DNA from: an uncultured Paraprevotella sp.
Lineage (GTDB): Bacteria > Bacteroidota > Bacteroidia > Bacteroidales > Bacteroidaceae
DNA: 64,000 bases
Assembly (NCBI GenBank): GCA_947177395.1
Contig: CAMWUI010000002.1
Coordinates: forward strand, 62,001-126,000
Direction: 5' to 3'
A model generated the notes under the pieces. That model ran no database searches. It saw nothing but the letters and a program-made list of their open reading frames with translations, and was not told the origin of the DNA. Positions 35,013-44,700 of the stretch are shown here, one piece after another; positions within the stretch are counted from its first letter, which is position 1; the number at the start of each line of letters is the position of its first letter. Made by a program: the position numbers and the translations under genes.

Positions 35013-35028
35013 TGTTTCACGTGAAACG
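35013..35028. promoter_or_regulatory. parS-like ParB-binding site
   Basis: The sequence TGTTTCACGTGAAACG matches the bacterial parS palindrome TGTTTCACGTGAAACA at 15 of 16 positions. Its inner 14 bases are a perfect palindrome. It lies between mnmG (gidA) and apt. In many bacteria parS sites cluster around the replication origin near gidA, so this fits an origin-proximal location. A ParB-family protein is not encoded in the window. Confidence 0.75.
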
Positions 35029-35037
35029 AGGAGGGGA

Positions 35038-36912
35038 TTAGCGCCCCAGAAGAACCAAGAGTACGTTGATGTCGCTGGGGGAGACGCCAGGGATACGTCC
35101 GGCCTGCGCCAGTGTTTCCGGATTTATCTTTTCCAGTTTCTGGCGGGCTTCTGTGGACAGGGAATTCATGTTTGCATAGTTGAATCGTCCGCGTATTCGG
35201 ATATTTTCAAGGCGCTGCATCTTTTCGGCTATAATTCGTTCGCGTTCGATATATCCGTTGTATTTGATGAGAACCTCCGCCGCTTCCGTTATTTCTTCCT
35301 TTCGGTCGGGGATAGACTCCAACAGAGTGTTTAGTGCTTGGATATGTGGGGCGATATTCGTCAGTGTGATTTGCGGCCGATTCACCAGTTCGCTTAATTT
35401 GCATCCATGTTTCAGGATAGTGGTGCCCAACTGTTCAAGCGTTCCGTTTATCAGTGCTGGTTTTAGCGAGAAGTTCTCGCAGAATGATACGATTTGACGG
35501 ATATGTTCTTTCTTTTTTATCCATGCTTTGTATCGCTCCTCAGAAGCCAGTCCAAGCGCATAAGACTTTTCTGTGAGGCGCGCATCAGCGTCATCTTGTC
35601 TCAGCAGGATGCGGTATTCGGCTCGGGAGGTAAACATCCGGTACGGCTCGTCCACGCCTTTTGTCACTAAGTCATCGATTAATACGCCTATATACGATTC
35701 GTCCCGATGCATGATGAACGGGTCGCTGCCCGCGCATTTTAGTGCAGCGTTCATGCCGGCCACCAGTCCTTGTCCTGCAGCTTCTTCGTATCCTGTCGTT
35801 CCGTTTACCTGTCCTGCGAAGAACAGATTGGGGATAATCTTCGATTCCAGCGAATGGAAAAGCTGTGTCGGGTCGAAGTAGTCATATTCGATGGCATATC
35901 CAGGACGGTAAATGACCAAGTCGCGGAATGCGGGAATCTTCTTCAACGCTTCTATCTGTACGTCCAATGGAAGGCTCGATGAAAAGCCGTTCAGGTAATA
36001 TTCCTGTGTACTGTCTCCCTCCGGTTCCAGAAAGAGTTGATGCTGTTCCCGTTCTGGGAACGTGACGAGTTTCGTTTCTATGCTGGGGCAGTAACGAGGG
36101 CCGATGCTTTGGATTTGTCCGTTGTAGAGCGGTGAATCCGGCAATCCCTGTCGCAGTCGTTCGTGTACGTCCGGATTGGTGTAACAAGTCCAGCAGGGGA
36201 GTTGTTTCAGTTGTCGCGGTTTGCCGAGAAAAGAGAACTTATGGAAGTCGCTTTCGCCTTCCTGTATCGTCATATCCTCGAAGTGCACGCTTCTCCCGTC
36301 GATGCGTACGGGCGTTCCCGTCTTCATGCGTCCGGCCGTTATGCCATGCCGCGTGATGGATTCGGTCAGGAGGTAGGATGCCGGTTCCGCCATGCGTCCG
36401 CCCGGCAGTCGGGTATGTCCGATATGCATTAATCCGTTCAGAAAAGTGCCGGCAGTCAGTATGACACACCTCGCCCGTACCGTTACGTCTAAATACGTCT
36501 TCACGCCTGTCGCTTCTCCGTGCTCTACTACCAGTTCCTTCACTTGATCCTGCCATATATGCAGATTAGGGGTATTCTCGAGTATTTCCCTCCAGGTCCA
36601 GATAAACTTTCCGCGGTCGCACTGTGCGCGGGGGCTCCACATGGCCGGACCTTTCGAACGGTTCAACATGCGGAACTGGATGGCCGTACGATCGGTGACG
36701 ATGCCGGTGAATCCTCCCAGAGCATCCGTTTCACGTACGATTTGTCCTTTGGCTATGCCTCCGATGGCTGGATTGCAGCTCATCTGCGCGATTTTGTTCA
36801 TGTCCATCGTGACGAGACAAGTGCGTGCACCCATGCGTGCTGCCGCAGAAGCCGCCTCACATCCGGCATGCCCGCCTCCGATAACCACTACGTCATACTT
36901 AAATTCCATCAT
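35038..36912 (-). CDS. mnmG: tRNA 5-carboxymethylaminomethyluridine synthase subunit MnmG
   Basis: A 624-residue FAD enzyme (formerly GidA) which, with MnmE, modifies the wobble uridine 34 of several tRNAs. The FAD-binding motif VVVIGGGHAGCEAASAAARMG is at the N-terminus. It is followed by MSCNPAIGGIAKGQIVRETDALGG and the insertion with LPCWTCYTNPDVHERLR that carries the catalytic cysteine region. The C-terminal helical domain (RIRGRFNYANMNSLSTEARQ) binds MnmE/tRNA. ATG codons at 36912 and 36909 are adjacent; the second gives MEFKYDVVVIGGG. It starts the mnmG-apt-uvrC run. Confidence 0.97.
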   Translation of the reverse strand: MMEFKYDVVVIGGGHAGCEAASAAARMGARTCLVTMDMNKIAQMSCNPAIGGIAKGQIVRETDALGGFTGIVTDRTAIQFRMLNRSKGPAMWSPRAQCDRGKFIWTWREILENTPNLHIWQDQVKELVVEHGEATGVKTYLDVTVRARCVILTAGTFLNGLMHIGHTRLPGGRMAEPASYLLTESITRHGITAGRMKTGTPVRIDGRSVHFEDMTIQEGESDFHKFSFLGKPRQLKQLPCWTCYTNPDVHERLRQGLPDSPLYNGQIQSIGPRYCPSIETKLVTFPEREQHQLFLEPEGDSTQEYYLNGFSSSLPLDVQIEALKKIPAFRDLVIYRPGYAIEYDYFDPTQLFHSLESKIIPNLFFAGQVNGTTGYEEAAGQGLVAGMNAALKCAGSDPFIMHRDESYIGVLIDDLVTKGVDEPYRMFTSRAEYRILLRQDDADARLTEKSYALGLASEERYKAWIKKKEHIRQIVSFCENFSLKPALINGTLEQLGTTILKHGCKLSELVNRPQITLTNIAPHIQALNTLLESIPDRKEEITEAAEVLIKYNGYIERERIIAEKMQRLENIRIRGRFNYANMNSLSTEARQKLEKINPETLAQAGRIPGVSPSDINVLLVLLGR

Positions 36913-36934
36913 CTTGCGTTGTTAAAAACCGTTG

Positions 36935-36942
36935 CAAAAGTA
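36935..36942 (-). promoter_or_regulatory. -7 box for mnmG
   Basis: On the minus strand this reads TACTTTTG, 22 bases upstream of the mnmG ATG. No -33 TTTG is found at canonical spacing. Confidence 0.5.
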
Positions 36943-36973
36943 ATGTTTTTCAAGGAATATAATAAGTAAATCT

Positions 36974-37004
36974 TTTGCCCAATCGAGGATTTAGATTAAT
37001 TTTG
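36974..37004 (+). promoter_or_regulatory. Canonical Bacteroidetes promoter of frdCAB
   Basis: TTTG (36974-36977), a 19-base spacer, and TAATTTTG (36997-37004) match the Bacteroides -33/-7 consensus at both elements. This is the best promoter in the window. The leader to the frdC ATG is about 70 bases. Confidence 0.75.
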
Positions 37005-37077
37005 CAACTACCAATACTATGGTATACGTGCGAAATCTTTAATTTTCTTTTTATAAATAACTTAAATTCAACAATCT

Positions 37078-37890
37078 ATGTGGTTATGTGATTCATCTAT
37101 TGGAAGGAAGGTGGTGATGTCGGTGACCGGTATCGCGCTTATCCTGTTCTTGACGTTTCATGCGTCAATGAACCTTGTGGCTCTCTTCTCAGCTGAAGGC
37201 TACAACATGATTTGTGAATTCCTGGGTGCCAACTGGTATGCTGTTGCTGCAACGCTCGGTCTGGCCGCTCTTGTGGCTATTCACATCATTTATGCTTTTT
37301 GGCTGACTATCCAAAACTACCGTGCCCGCGGCAAGGACCGTTACGATGTTACGGACAAACCGGCCAAGGTGGAATGGGCTTCGCAGAATATGCTCGTTCT
37401 GGGTATTATTGTTGTTTTGGGTATGATTCTCCATCTGTGGAATTTCTGGTACAACATGATGTTCGCCGAACTGATCGGCGACCCGACGTTGGGCGGTCTG
37501 GAAGCGACCAATGGATACGGTTATATTGTGAAGACATTCAGTTGTCCTATCTACACCGGGCTGTATATCATTTGGCTGGCCGCCATTTGGTTCCATTTGA
37601 CACACGGTTTCTGGAGTGCCATGCAGACACTGGGCTGGAGCGGTAAAGTGTGGTTTGAGCGCTGGAGGTGCATCGGTAATGCCTATACCACGATTCTCGT
37701 GCTGATGTTCATGGCGGTAGCCCTGTATTTCTCTTTCTGCGGAGGTCGTCTCTGCGATGCCGCTTGCGATGCTCCCTGTGAAACAGTCTGCAATACAGTT
37801 TGCAATGGTGACTGCAGTACTTGTGACGCTTCCTGCAATGCTGCCTGCGGCGGTTGCGAGGTTTCGGCTTGCGGTGCCTGCTGCCAATAA
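37078..37890 (+). CDS. frdC: Fumarate reductase/succinate dehydrogenase cytochrome b subunit with Cys-rich tail
   Basis: A 270-residue membrane anchor with five transmembrane helices and the di-haem-type histidines expected of this class (for example LTFHASMNLVALF, VAIHIIYAFWLT, HLTHGFWSAMQTLGW). It passes electrons between menaquinol and FrdA/FrdB at the inner membrane in fumarate respiration. Residues 1-220 match family size. The last 50 residues are unusual: from Cys221 they contain 14 cysteines, mostly spaced CxxxC (CDAACDAPCETVC ... CGACCQ), directly after the final helix. This tail has no role in known FrdC function. It could bind metal, form disulfides or anchor a partner. The frdC-frdA-frdB order and spacing (32 and 34 bases) are standard. 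Confidence 0.93.
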   Translation: MWLCDSSIGRKVVMSVTGIALILFLTFHASMNLVALFSAEGYNMICEFLGANWYAVAATLGLAALVAIHIIYAFWLTIQNYRARGKDRYDVTDKPAKVEWASQNMLVLGIIVVLGMILHLWNFWYNMMFAELIGDPTLGGLEATNGYGYIVKTFSCPIYTGLYIIWLAAIWFHLTHGFWSAMQTLGWSGKVWFERWRCIGNAYTTILVLMFMAVALYFSFCGGRLCDAACDAPCETVCNTVCNGDCSTCDASCNAACGGCEVSACGACCQ

Positions 37891-37922
37891 TAAATGAATC
37901 ATAAAATTGAAAACAAAAAGCT

Positions 37923-39905
37923 ATGACTAAGATAATAGATTCCAAGATTCCCGAAGGGCCGGTGGCCGAGAAGTGGACCAATTACAAAGCTCACCAGAAA
38001 CTGGTGAATCCTGCAAACAAGCGTCGTCTGGATATTATCGTGGTAGGTACCGGCTTGGCCGGAGCTTCCGCAGCGGCATCCCTCGGCGAGATGGGATTCC
38101 GTGTGTTCAATTTCTGTATCCAGGATTCCCCCCGTCGCGCACACTCCATTGCTGCACAGGGAGGTATCAATGCCGCCAAGAACTATCAGAACGATGGTGA
38201 CTCCGTATACCGTTTGTTCTACGATACGGTGAAAGGCGGTGACTATCGTGCCCGCGAGGCCAACGTATACCGTCTGGCCGAAGTATCCAACAACATCATC
38301 GACCAATGTGTGGCACAGGGCGTACCTTTCGCCCGTGAATACGGCGGCATGCTGGCCAACCGTTCTTTCGGTGGCGCACAGGTGTCCCGTACGTTCTATG
38401 CCAAGGGACAGACCGGCCAGCAGTTGTTGCTGGGAGCCTACTCGGCTCTGAGCTGCCAGGTGAATGCCGGCACCGTAAAGCTCTACACCCGTTACGAAAT
38501 GATGGAGCTGGTGATTATCGACGGCCGTGCCCGCGGTATCATCGCCCGCAATCTCGTGACCGGTAAACTGGAGCGTTTCGCCGCCCATGCTGTGGTTATC
38601 GCCACCGGCGGTTACGGTAACGCATATTTCCTGTCCACGAATGCTATGGGTTGCAACTGTTCGGCAGCCATGCAGTGCTACCGCAAGGGAGCCTATTTCG
38701 CAAACCCCGCCTACGTACAGATTCACCCCACGTGTATCCCCGTACACGGCGACAAGCAGTCCAAACTGACATTGATGTCCGAGTCTCTGCGTAACGACGG
38801 CCGTATCTGGGTTCCGAAGAAAGAAGAAGATGCCAAGAAACTGCAGGCCGGTCAGATAAAGGGAAGCGATATTCCCGAAGAAGACCGTGACTACTACTTG
38901 GAGCGCCGTTATCCCGCTTTCGGTAACCTTGTACCCCGCGACGTGGCTTCGCGTGCTGCTAAGGAGCGTTGCGATGCCGGTTTCGGTGTGAACAACACCG
39001 GTCTGGCCGTGTTCCTCGATTTCTCCGAGTCCATCAACCGTCTGGGCATCGACATCGTACGTCAGCGTTATGGCAACCTTTTCGATATGTATGAGGAAAT
39101 CACCGATGTCAATCCGGGCGAGTTGGCTAAGGAAATCAACGGTGTGAAGTATTACAATCCGATGATGATTTATCCGGCCATCCACTATACAATGGGCGGT
39201 ATCTGGGTCGACTACGAACTCCAGACTTCCATTAAGGGACTATTTGCTATCGGCGAGTGCAACTTCTCCGACCACGGAGCCAACCGTCTCGGTGCGTCCG
39301 CGCTGATGCAGGGATTGGCCGACGGTTATTTCGTTCTGCCTTACACTATCCAGAACTATTTGGCCGATCAGATCACTGTTCCGCGCTTCTCCATCGACTT
39401 GCCCGAGTTTGCGGAAGCCGAGAAGAAAGTGAACGACCTCATTGACCATCTGATGAACATCAAAGGAAAGAAGTCGGTAGACTCCATCCACAAGGAACTC
39501 GGACACATTATGTGGGAATATGTCGGTATGGGGCGTACGGCAGAAGGTTTGAAGACTGGTCTGGCCAAACTGAAAGAAGTGCGTAAAGAGTTTGAGACCC
39601 AGCTGTTCATTCCCGGAAGCAAAGAAGGCGTAAACGTCGAATTGGAAAAAGCACTCCGTCTGAACGACTTCATTACGATGGGTGAGCTTGTCGCTTATGA
39701 CGCCCTCAACCGCGAGGAAAGTTGCGGAGGCCATTTCCGTGAGGAATACCAGACGGAAGAAGGCGAAGCCAAGCGCGATGATGAAAACTTCTTCTACGTG
39801 GCCTGCTGGGAATACCAAGGCTCCGACGATAAGGCTCCCGTGCTCTACAAGGAACCGCTCGTATACGAGGCAATCAAGGTACAGACACGTAACTACAAGA
39901 GCTAA
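37923..39905 (+). CDS. frdA: Fumarate reductase/succinate dehydrogenase flavoprotein subunit
   Basis: A 660-residue catalytic subunit with covalently bound FAD, reducing fumarate to succinate or the reverse. The FAD motif is [21 protein letters not shown] near residues 37-57. The flavinylation and substrate segments are visible: [30 protein letters not shown] and the capping/active-site region [30 protein letters not shown] near 445-465 is also diagnostic. The length and C-terminal [20 protein letters not shown] match the Bacteroidetes/epsilon-type three-subunit enzymes. It is the second gene of the frd operon. Confidence 0.97.
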   Translation: MTKIIDSKIPEGPVAEKWTNYKAHQKLVNPANKRRLDIIVVGTGLAGASAAASLGEMGFRVFNFCIQDSPRRAHSIAAQGGINAAKNYQNDGDSVYRLFYDTVKGGDYRAREANVYRLAEVSNNIIDQCVAQGVPFAREYGGMLANRSFGGAQVSRTFYAKGQTGQQLLLGAYSALSCQVNAGTVKLYTRYEMMELVIIDGRARGIIARNLVTGKLERFAAHAVVIATGGYGNAYFLSTNAMGCNCSAAMQCYRKGAYFANPAYVQIHPTCIPVHGDKQSKLTLMSESLRNDGRIWVPKKEEDAKKLQAGQIKGSDIPEEDRDYYLERRYPAFGNLVPRDVASRAAKERCDAGFGVNNTGLAVFLDFSESINRLGIDIVRQRYGNLFDMYEEITDVNPGELAKEINGVKYYNPMMIYPAIHYTMGGIWVDYELQTSIKGLFAIGECNFSDHGANRLGASALMQGLADGYFVLPYTIQNYLADQITVPRFSIDLPEFAEAEKKVNDLIDHLMNIKGKKSVDSIHKELGHIMWEYVGMGRTAEGLKTGLAKLKEVRKEFETQLFIPGSKEGVNVELEKALRLNDFITMGELVAYDALNREESCGGHFREEYQTEEGEAKRDDENFFYVACWEYQGSDDKAPVLYKEPLVYEAIKVQTRNYKS

Positions 39906-39939
39906 TCAACGGTTTGTTCAACGAATAAAGTAAAAAACG

Positions 39940-40698
39940 ATGGATAAGAATATATCATTTAAATTAAGATATTGGCGTCAGAACGGACCGAAGGACAAAG
40001 GTCATTTTGACGAACGTGAGATGAAAGACATTCCCGGCGATACGTCTTTCCTTGAAATGTTGGATATCCTCAATGAGGAACTGGTGAGCGAAGGCAAAGA
40101 GCCGTTCGTGTTCGACCACGACTGCCGCGAGGGCATCTGCGGTATGTGCTCGCTCTATATCAACGGTACGCCGCATGGAAAGACTGCCAGCGGTGCCACC
40201 ACTTGTCAGCTCTATATGCGCCGTTTCAAGGACGGCGACGTGATTACCGTCGAGCCGTGGCGTTCGGCCGGTTTCCCCGTCATCAAGGACTGTATGGTTG
40301 ACCGTACGGCTTTCGACAAGATTATTCAGGCCGGCGGTTATGTGACGGTACGCACCGGACAGCCGCAAGATGCCAATGCCATCCTCATACCGAAGCAGGA
40401 TGCCGACGAGGCCATGGATTGCGCCAGCTGCATCGGTTGCGGTGCCTGTGTGGCAGCCTGCAAGAACGGTTCCGCCATGCTTTTCGTTTCGTCCAAGGTT
40501 AGCCAGTTGGCTCTTCTGCCCCAGGGACGTCCCGAAGCCGCCCGTCGTGCCAAGGCCATGATTGCCAAGATGGACGAACTGGGCTTTGGCAACTGCACCA
40601 ACACGCGTGCCTGTGAGGCTGTATGTCCCAAGTGCGAGAGCATTTCCAACATCGCCCGTCTCAACCGTGAGTTCATCAAAGCGAAGTTGGCAGACTGA
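39940..40698 (+). CDS. frdB: Fumarate reductase/succinate dehydrogenase iron-sulfur subunit
   Basis: A 252-residue electron-transfer subunit. The plant-type [2Fe-2S] ligands are in [22 protein letters not shown] and TTCQLYMR (residues about 63-98). The bacterial ferredoxin-type ligands for the [4Fe-4S] and [3Fe-4S] clusters are in [17 protein letters not shown] and [16 protein letters not shown]. It connects FrdA to the menaquinol site in FrdC. It ends the operon; a hairpin with a T-run follows at 40730-40770. Confidence 0.97.
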   Translation: MDKNISFKLRYWRQNGPKDKGHFDEREMKDIPGDTSFLEMLDILNEELVSEGKEPFVFDHDCREGICGMCSLYINGTPHGKTASGATTCQLYMRRFKDGDVITVEPWRSAGFPVIKDCMVDRTAFDKIIQAGGYVTVRTGQPQDANAILIPKQDADEAMDCASCIGCGACVAACKNGSAMLFVSSKVSQLALLPQGRPEAARRAKAMIAKMDELGFGNCTNTRACEAVCPKCESISNIARLNREFIKAKLAD

Positions 40699-40729
40699 TT
40701 TTCCCGACGGAGAATTAATGAGATAGATG

Positions 40730-40770
40730 GCGTGCATGCCCTTGCGGGGGTGTGCACGCTTTTATTTTAT
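40730..40770 (+). terminator. Rho-independent terminator of frdCAB
   Basis: GCGTGCA (40730-40736) pairs with TGCACGC (40753-40759), with further inner CCC/GGG pairing, followed by a TTTTATTTTAT run. It lies 31 bases after the frdB stop. Confidence 0.8.
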
Positions 40771-40802
40771 GACCATTATTCCGTTGTTTCGCGGAAAAGC
40801 CG

Positions 40803-40810
40803 TATCTTTG
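40803..40810 (+). promoter_or_regulatory. -7 box for the carbonic anhydrase gene
   Basis: The sequence TATCTTTG matches TAnnTTTG, 22 bases upstream of the ATG at 40833. It rules out the longer TTG-led frame at 40812. Confidence 0.55.
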
Positions 40811-40832
40811 ATTGTCGATAGAACAACAGTAT

Positions 40833-41378
40833 ATGATAGACCGGATATTGGAATATAACAGGCGTTTTGTGGAAGAAAAACGCTATGAGAACTTTATTAC
40901 GAGCAAGTACCCCGACAAGAAAATAGCCGTTGTTACATGTATGGACACACGGCTGATAGAGCTTCTGCCCGCTGCTTTGGGATTCCGCAACGGCGACGTG
41001 AAAATCATCAAGAATGCCGGCGGAGTCATCACCAATCCTTTCGACAGCGCCGTGCGTAGCCTTCTGGTGGCTATTTACGAACTGGGCGTCCAGGAAGTGA
41101 TGATCATCGGGCATACGGGATGCGGAGTGCAGGGCATGGATAGCGCCGAGATGCAGCGTCACATGAAAGAACGCGGCATTTCGGAACAGAATATAAAGCT
41201 GATGAAACATTGCGGCATCGATCTCGACAGTTGGCTCCACGGTTTTGACGATACGGAAGGCGCCGTGCTCGAAACGGTAGATCTCGTGCGTAATCATCCC
41301 CTGGTGCCCGCAGACGTGGTCGTGAAAGGCTATATCATGGATTCCACCACCGGAGCCTTGCATCCTTTGGATTTTTAG
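40833..41378 (+). CDS. Beta-class carbonic anhydrase
   Basis: A 181-residue zinc enzyme interconverting CO2 and bicarbonate. The zinc-binding Cys and Asp/Arg dyad lie in VVTCMDTRL (residues about 34-42), and His and Cys in IIGHTGCGVQ (about 91-100). NAGGVITNPFDSAVRSLL is the typical connecting segment. The start at 40833 (MIDRILEYN) is set by the -7 box just upstream. Position after the frd operon may be incidental, although bicarbonate supply supports the PEP-carboxylating route to fumarate in Bacteroides; that link is inference. Confidence 0.92.
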   Translation: MIDRILEYNRRFVEEKRYENFITSKYPDKKIAVVTCMDTRLIELLPAALGFRNGDVKIIKNAGGVITNPFDSAVRSLLVAIYELGVQEVMIIGHTGCGVQGMDSAEMQRHMKERGISEQNIKLMKHCGIDLDSWLHGFDDTEGAVLETVDLVRNHPLVPADVVVKGYIMDSTTGALHPLDF

Positions 41379-41741
41379 TTCTTTACAAATCCGGTTTCCA
41401 TTCCCGTTGTTCCTGTTGTGCGTCGTGTATCGTGCAACTTCCTTGGTAGTCCTCTTGATACAGACAGGTCTGTTGAAGTGATAAACACCGCGTGTGGCTC
41501 CCAATAGAGGTATTATTTTTGTTTTATTTGGTCTTATTTGGGTAAATTGAGTGTTTTTGATATAATTTAACTCTCTAACAAGATACTCTTTTTTGTTTTT
41601 ATATATATTTATACCCGAATACGCAGAAAGAAGAGGATTGTATGTGTTGATGGGACGCTGTGGAGAAGTGTGTCCCTTGTCTGCTGTAATGGAAAACCAA
41701 TTAACCCTGGTGTTGAAAAACTATAACTTAAATCTATATTT
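41379..41741. other. AT-rich region upstream of the giant surface protein gene
   Basis: These 363 bases are AT-rich. A possible -7 box, TATTTTTG, lies at 41514-41521 without a matching -33 box, which would leave a leader of about 220 bases. No terminator for the carbonic anhydrase gene, RNA gene or other coding frame is recognised. Confidence 0.4.
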
Positions 41742-44700
41742 ATGAGGTGTTTTCATGTGTTTATGCCCATGCGACGAATGGCTGCATGGGCAAATGTAGG
41801 AAAAAGATGTGCTTTGGCAAGCATATTCTTTTTATGCAGTTTATTTTCCGTAGCCGAAGATTTTGTTCCGGTGGATGGAACGAAGTACATGATTCGTTGT
41901 ATGGTGACAGATGGAAAGAAGTTTGTACTCTTCAACGACAATTGTTCCAATGCTGACGATGTGAAGATTCTTTCTACGTGGCTACAGTATGATTTGCGGA
42001 GTTTTTTCCTGATTTCGGGAAATGCGACAGACGGGTATACCATCCGCAATGCACAGAATAATTTTTATGTTTTTGCTGTTAATACGAATGATGAGGAGAG
42101 TAATGTCGGCCTGAAAGAACAAACAGGAGAAACCGTCGATGCGGACTGTCTTTGGAAAATTGTACAGAATGGCAGCGGATGGAACATTATCCCAAAAGAA
42201 GGGCAGAATGGATGGAATTGTCGGGGGGATCTTAACGGGAACGGTTGCGTGGGACAATGGTCCCAGAATAATACCGATGACAATAGATGGCAGATTCTTT
42301 CTCCGGCAGATATGGGTATTTTGATAGAGAGTGAGAAAGCGTCGGTAATCGGTTTTCCGGTTTTATCCGATGAGATACGTGCATCGATTGTTGCTGCGGG
42401 TGATGCTTTGAATGAGAATTTGACGCAAGAAAATCTGACAGCCTTTAATAGCGCTATTAATAGCCCGTCAGACAATCACTTGTATCTTCCTACAGGATAT
42501 TACCAGATGAAAAGTGTGGCTTCTGCCAGACGTGAATATCTGTATAATGATTATTTGCTTGAGGCAAACGCGCATAATCTGACATTACAGTCGGAAGCAC
42601 CGGAGACGTTGACCAATAATTATATCTGGCATGTCACAAACAATGGGACATCCATCGATCTCATCAACGGGCAGGGAACTTTTATCAAGCCTTCAAGTTC
42701 CGGTAACGGAGTGGGAGAAACTTATCCAACGCTGAATTTTGATAATTATATAAACGGAAAACAAGGTATTTACTTTACGGAAGGCATAAATTGTTGTAAC
42801 GGGAATCCTTTTCTGTTGAGTGATGGAACCCATCATCTTACGACTTGGGCTGATCATCCTAATGCGGATGATAACCGTTGGCTTTTTGATGCAGTGGACG
42901 AGTCGAATCTTTATACGCTGACTATCGAAGGGCTTACGGAGCCAACGATTTCCAATACATATCTCACACGAACGTCTACGGGAGAAATTGCTTTTAACGG
43001 TGGATTCTTTGTATTGGAAACAGCCCCTTCCGCTGCCGATTTCGATGTGCCTGACGTGGAGAACCATAACAAGACAGTCACTATCGAGGGAAATTCGATA
43101 ACGGTTACTTATACGCCGAATGTTAAGTTGGTAAGCCATGCGGTTCGGGTGAATGCACTTAGCCAGTTGAAAACGGGTAGCAAAATTGTTATCAGGAATG
43201 ATGGTTCGAATGCCGGACGCACGGGATTTGTACATGAGTCGGGCGACAATCTGCTGATAGATAATACAGCCATAGATTTGACGAATTTAACGTATGATTA
43301 TGTGTTTACGGTTTCTGATTATGCTTCCTCTACGGGTACGTGTTATTTGACTGCACATTCCGGCAGGAAAATAGCAGGAGCTTATCCCACAGGTGGAATA
43401 CCGATGAAGACAGTTGACGAACCGGAAGGTATGATCACTCTGCTGACCGAAGGAGCCAATCATTGGGACTTGAAATACGGAAGCAATGGTTATTTCAATG
43501 TTAATGATAATAACACGTATGGTTCTTTCTTGAATACTTGGACTGTGCAGACAGATGCAAATGCTTCGTGGGAGATATTCCTGGTTGATGATGAAGACAT
43601 GTTCCAGCCGGTGGAAGGAGCAGTTTATTATATAGACTGTGTGTACACAAATAAGGGCAGAGCTGTTTATTTGCCTGGAGCGACAGCGCTTGGAATAACG
43701 GCGGATGCTGATGCTTTGCATCTCGGCAACCTGTTTACGGTAGAACCTGTTTACGGTACATACGGGGAAGAGTATTACCATATCAAGCCCTATGCCAACC
43801 CCGATGAATATGTTTATTATATAAATACGAATAGCAACGATGCGAACGTTGGGATAACGGCGGACGCCAATCACGCGAACCGGGAATGGTGTATTACTCC
43901 TTCACAGGCAGAGGATGTTTCCGGCTTTAATATTTTGCCGAAGACGGGGCAAAACGGATGGAACTGCCGGGGTAGCGAATCGGTGTGGAATACCGGTGCG
44001 GTCGGGCAATATGGTTTTAATGCAACAGCGGATAATACATGGGCATTCGTTACGGTTGACGAGGAAGACATTGCTGTTGCGACTGAAACATACAAGACTG
44101 CGGTTCGTCCGCCTACTTTGGATAGAGTCGGCGGAGTGTCGTTGTCGGCGTATGAGGCTGCATTGGCAGAGCTGACAGACCTGAAGGACTTCTTTATGGC
44201 TCCGCTGACACTCTGTGAGTCGTTGTCATTGTCTTTGCCGTTGATAAAGCCCACAAGTGCAAGCGGACTGTACCGGATTAAGAACAATGCTCTTCAGAAA
44301 TATCTCTATCAGGAGGCCGACGAAAAGAATATCACTTTTATCAATGATAAATCCGGCGAAAACGATGATGCCAACAGCCGGTATTATTATCGGGTTACTT
44401 TCGGTGAAGACAACAATGAAGCCGAGATTGTGAACTCCGATGGAAAGCCTCTGGCAAGAGGTAATATGAATGCCAGTTATGCCAATGCGAATACGGTTGT
44501 GGTTTCGCCTGTCACATTGACGTTCTGCGGTAGGGAGAATTATTTCCTCTTCCCGGGAACTCATTCTACGGCTCAGGCTGTGTATACTAAAAACAATGCG
44601 GCCTATGACACCGACTCCAACCCTTATTTCCTTACGACCTGGACGACGACGGCAGAAGCCAATCAGTACACTTTTGAGGAGGTAGAACTGCCGGCGGATA

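Noticed and set aside
37899..39185. 428-codon minus-strand frame opposite frdA
   Set aside because: It is a mirror frame of a strongly codon-biased gene and shows no motif.
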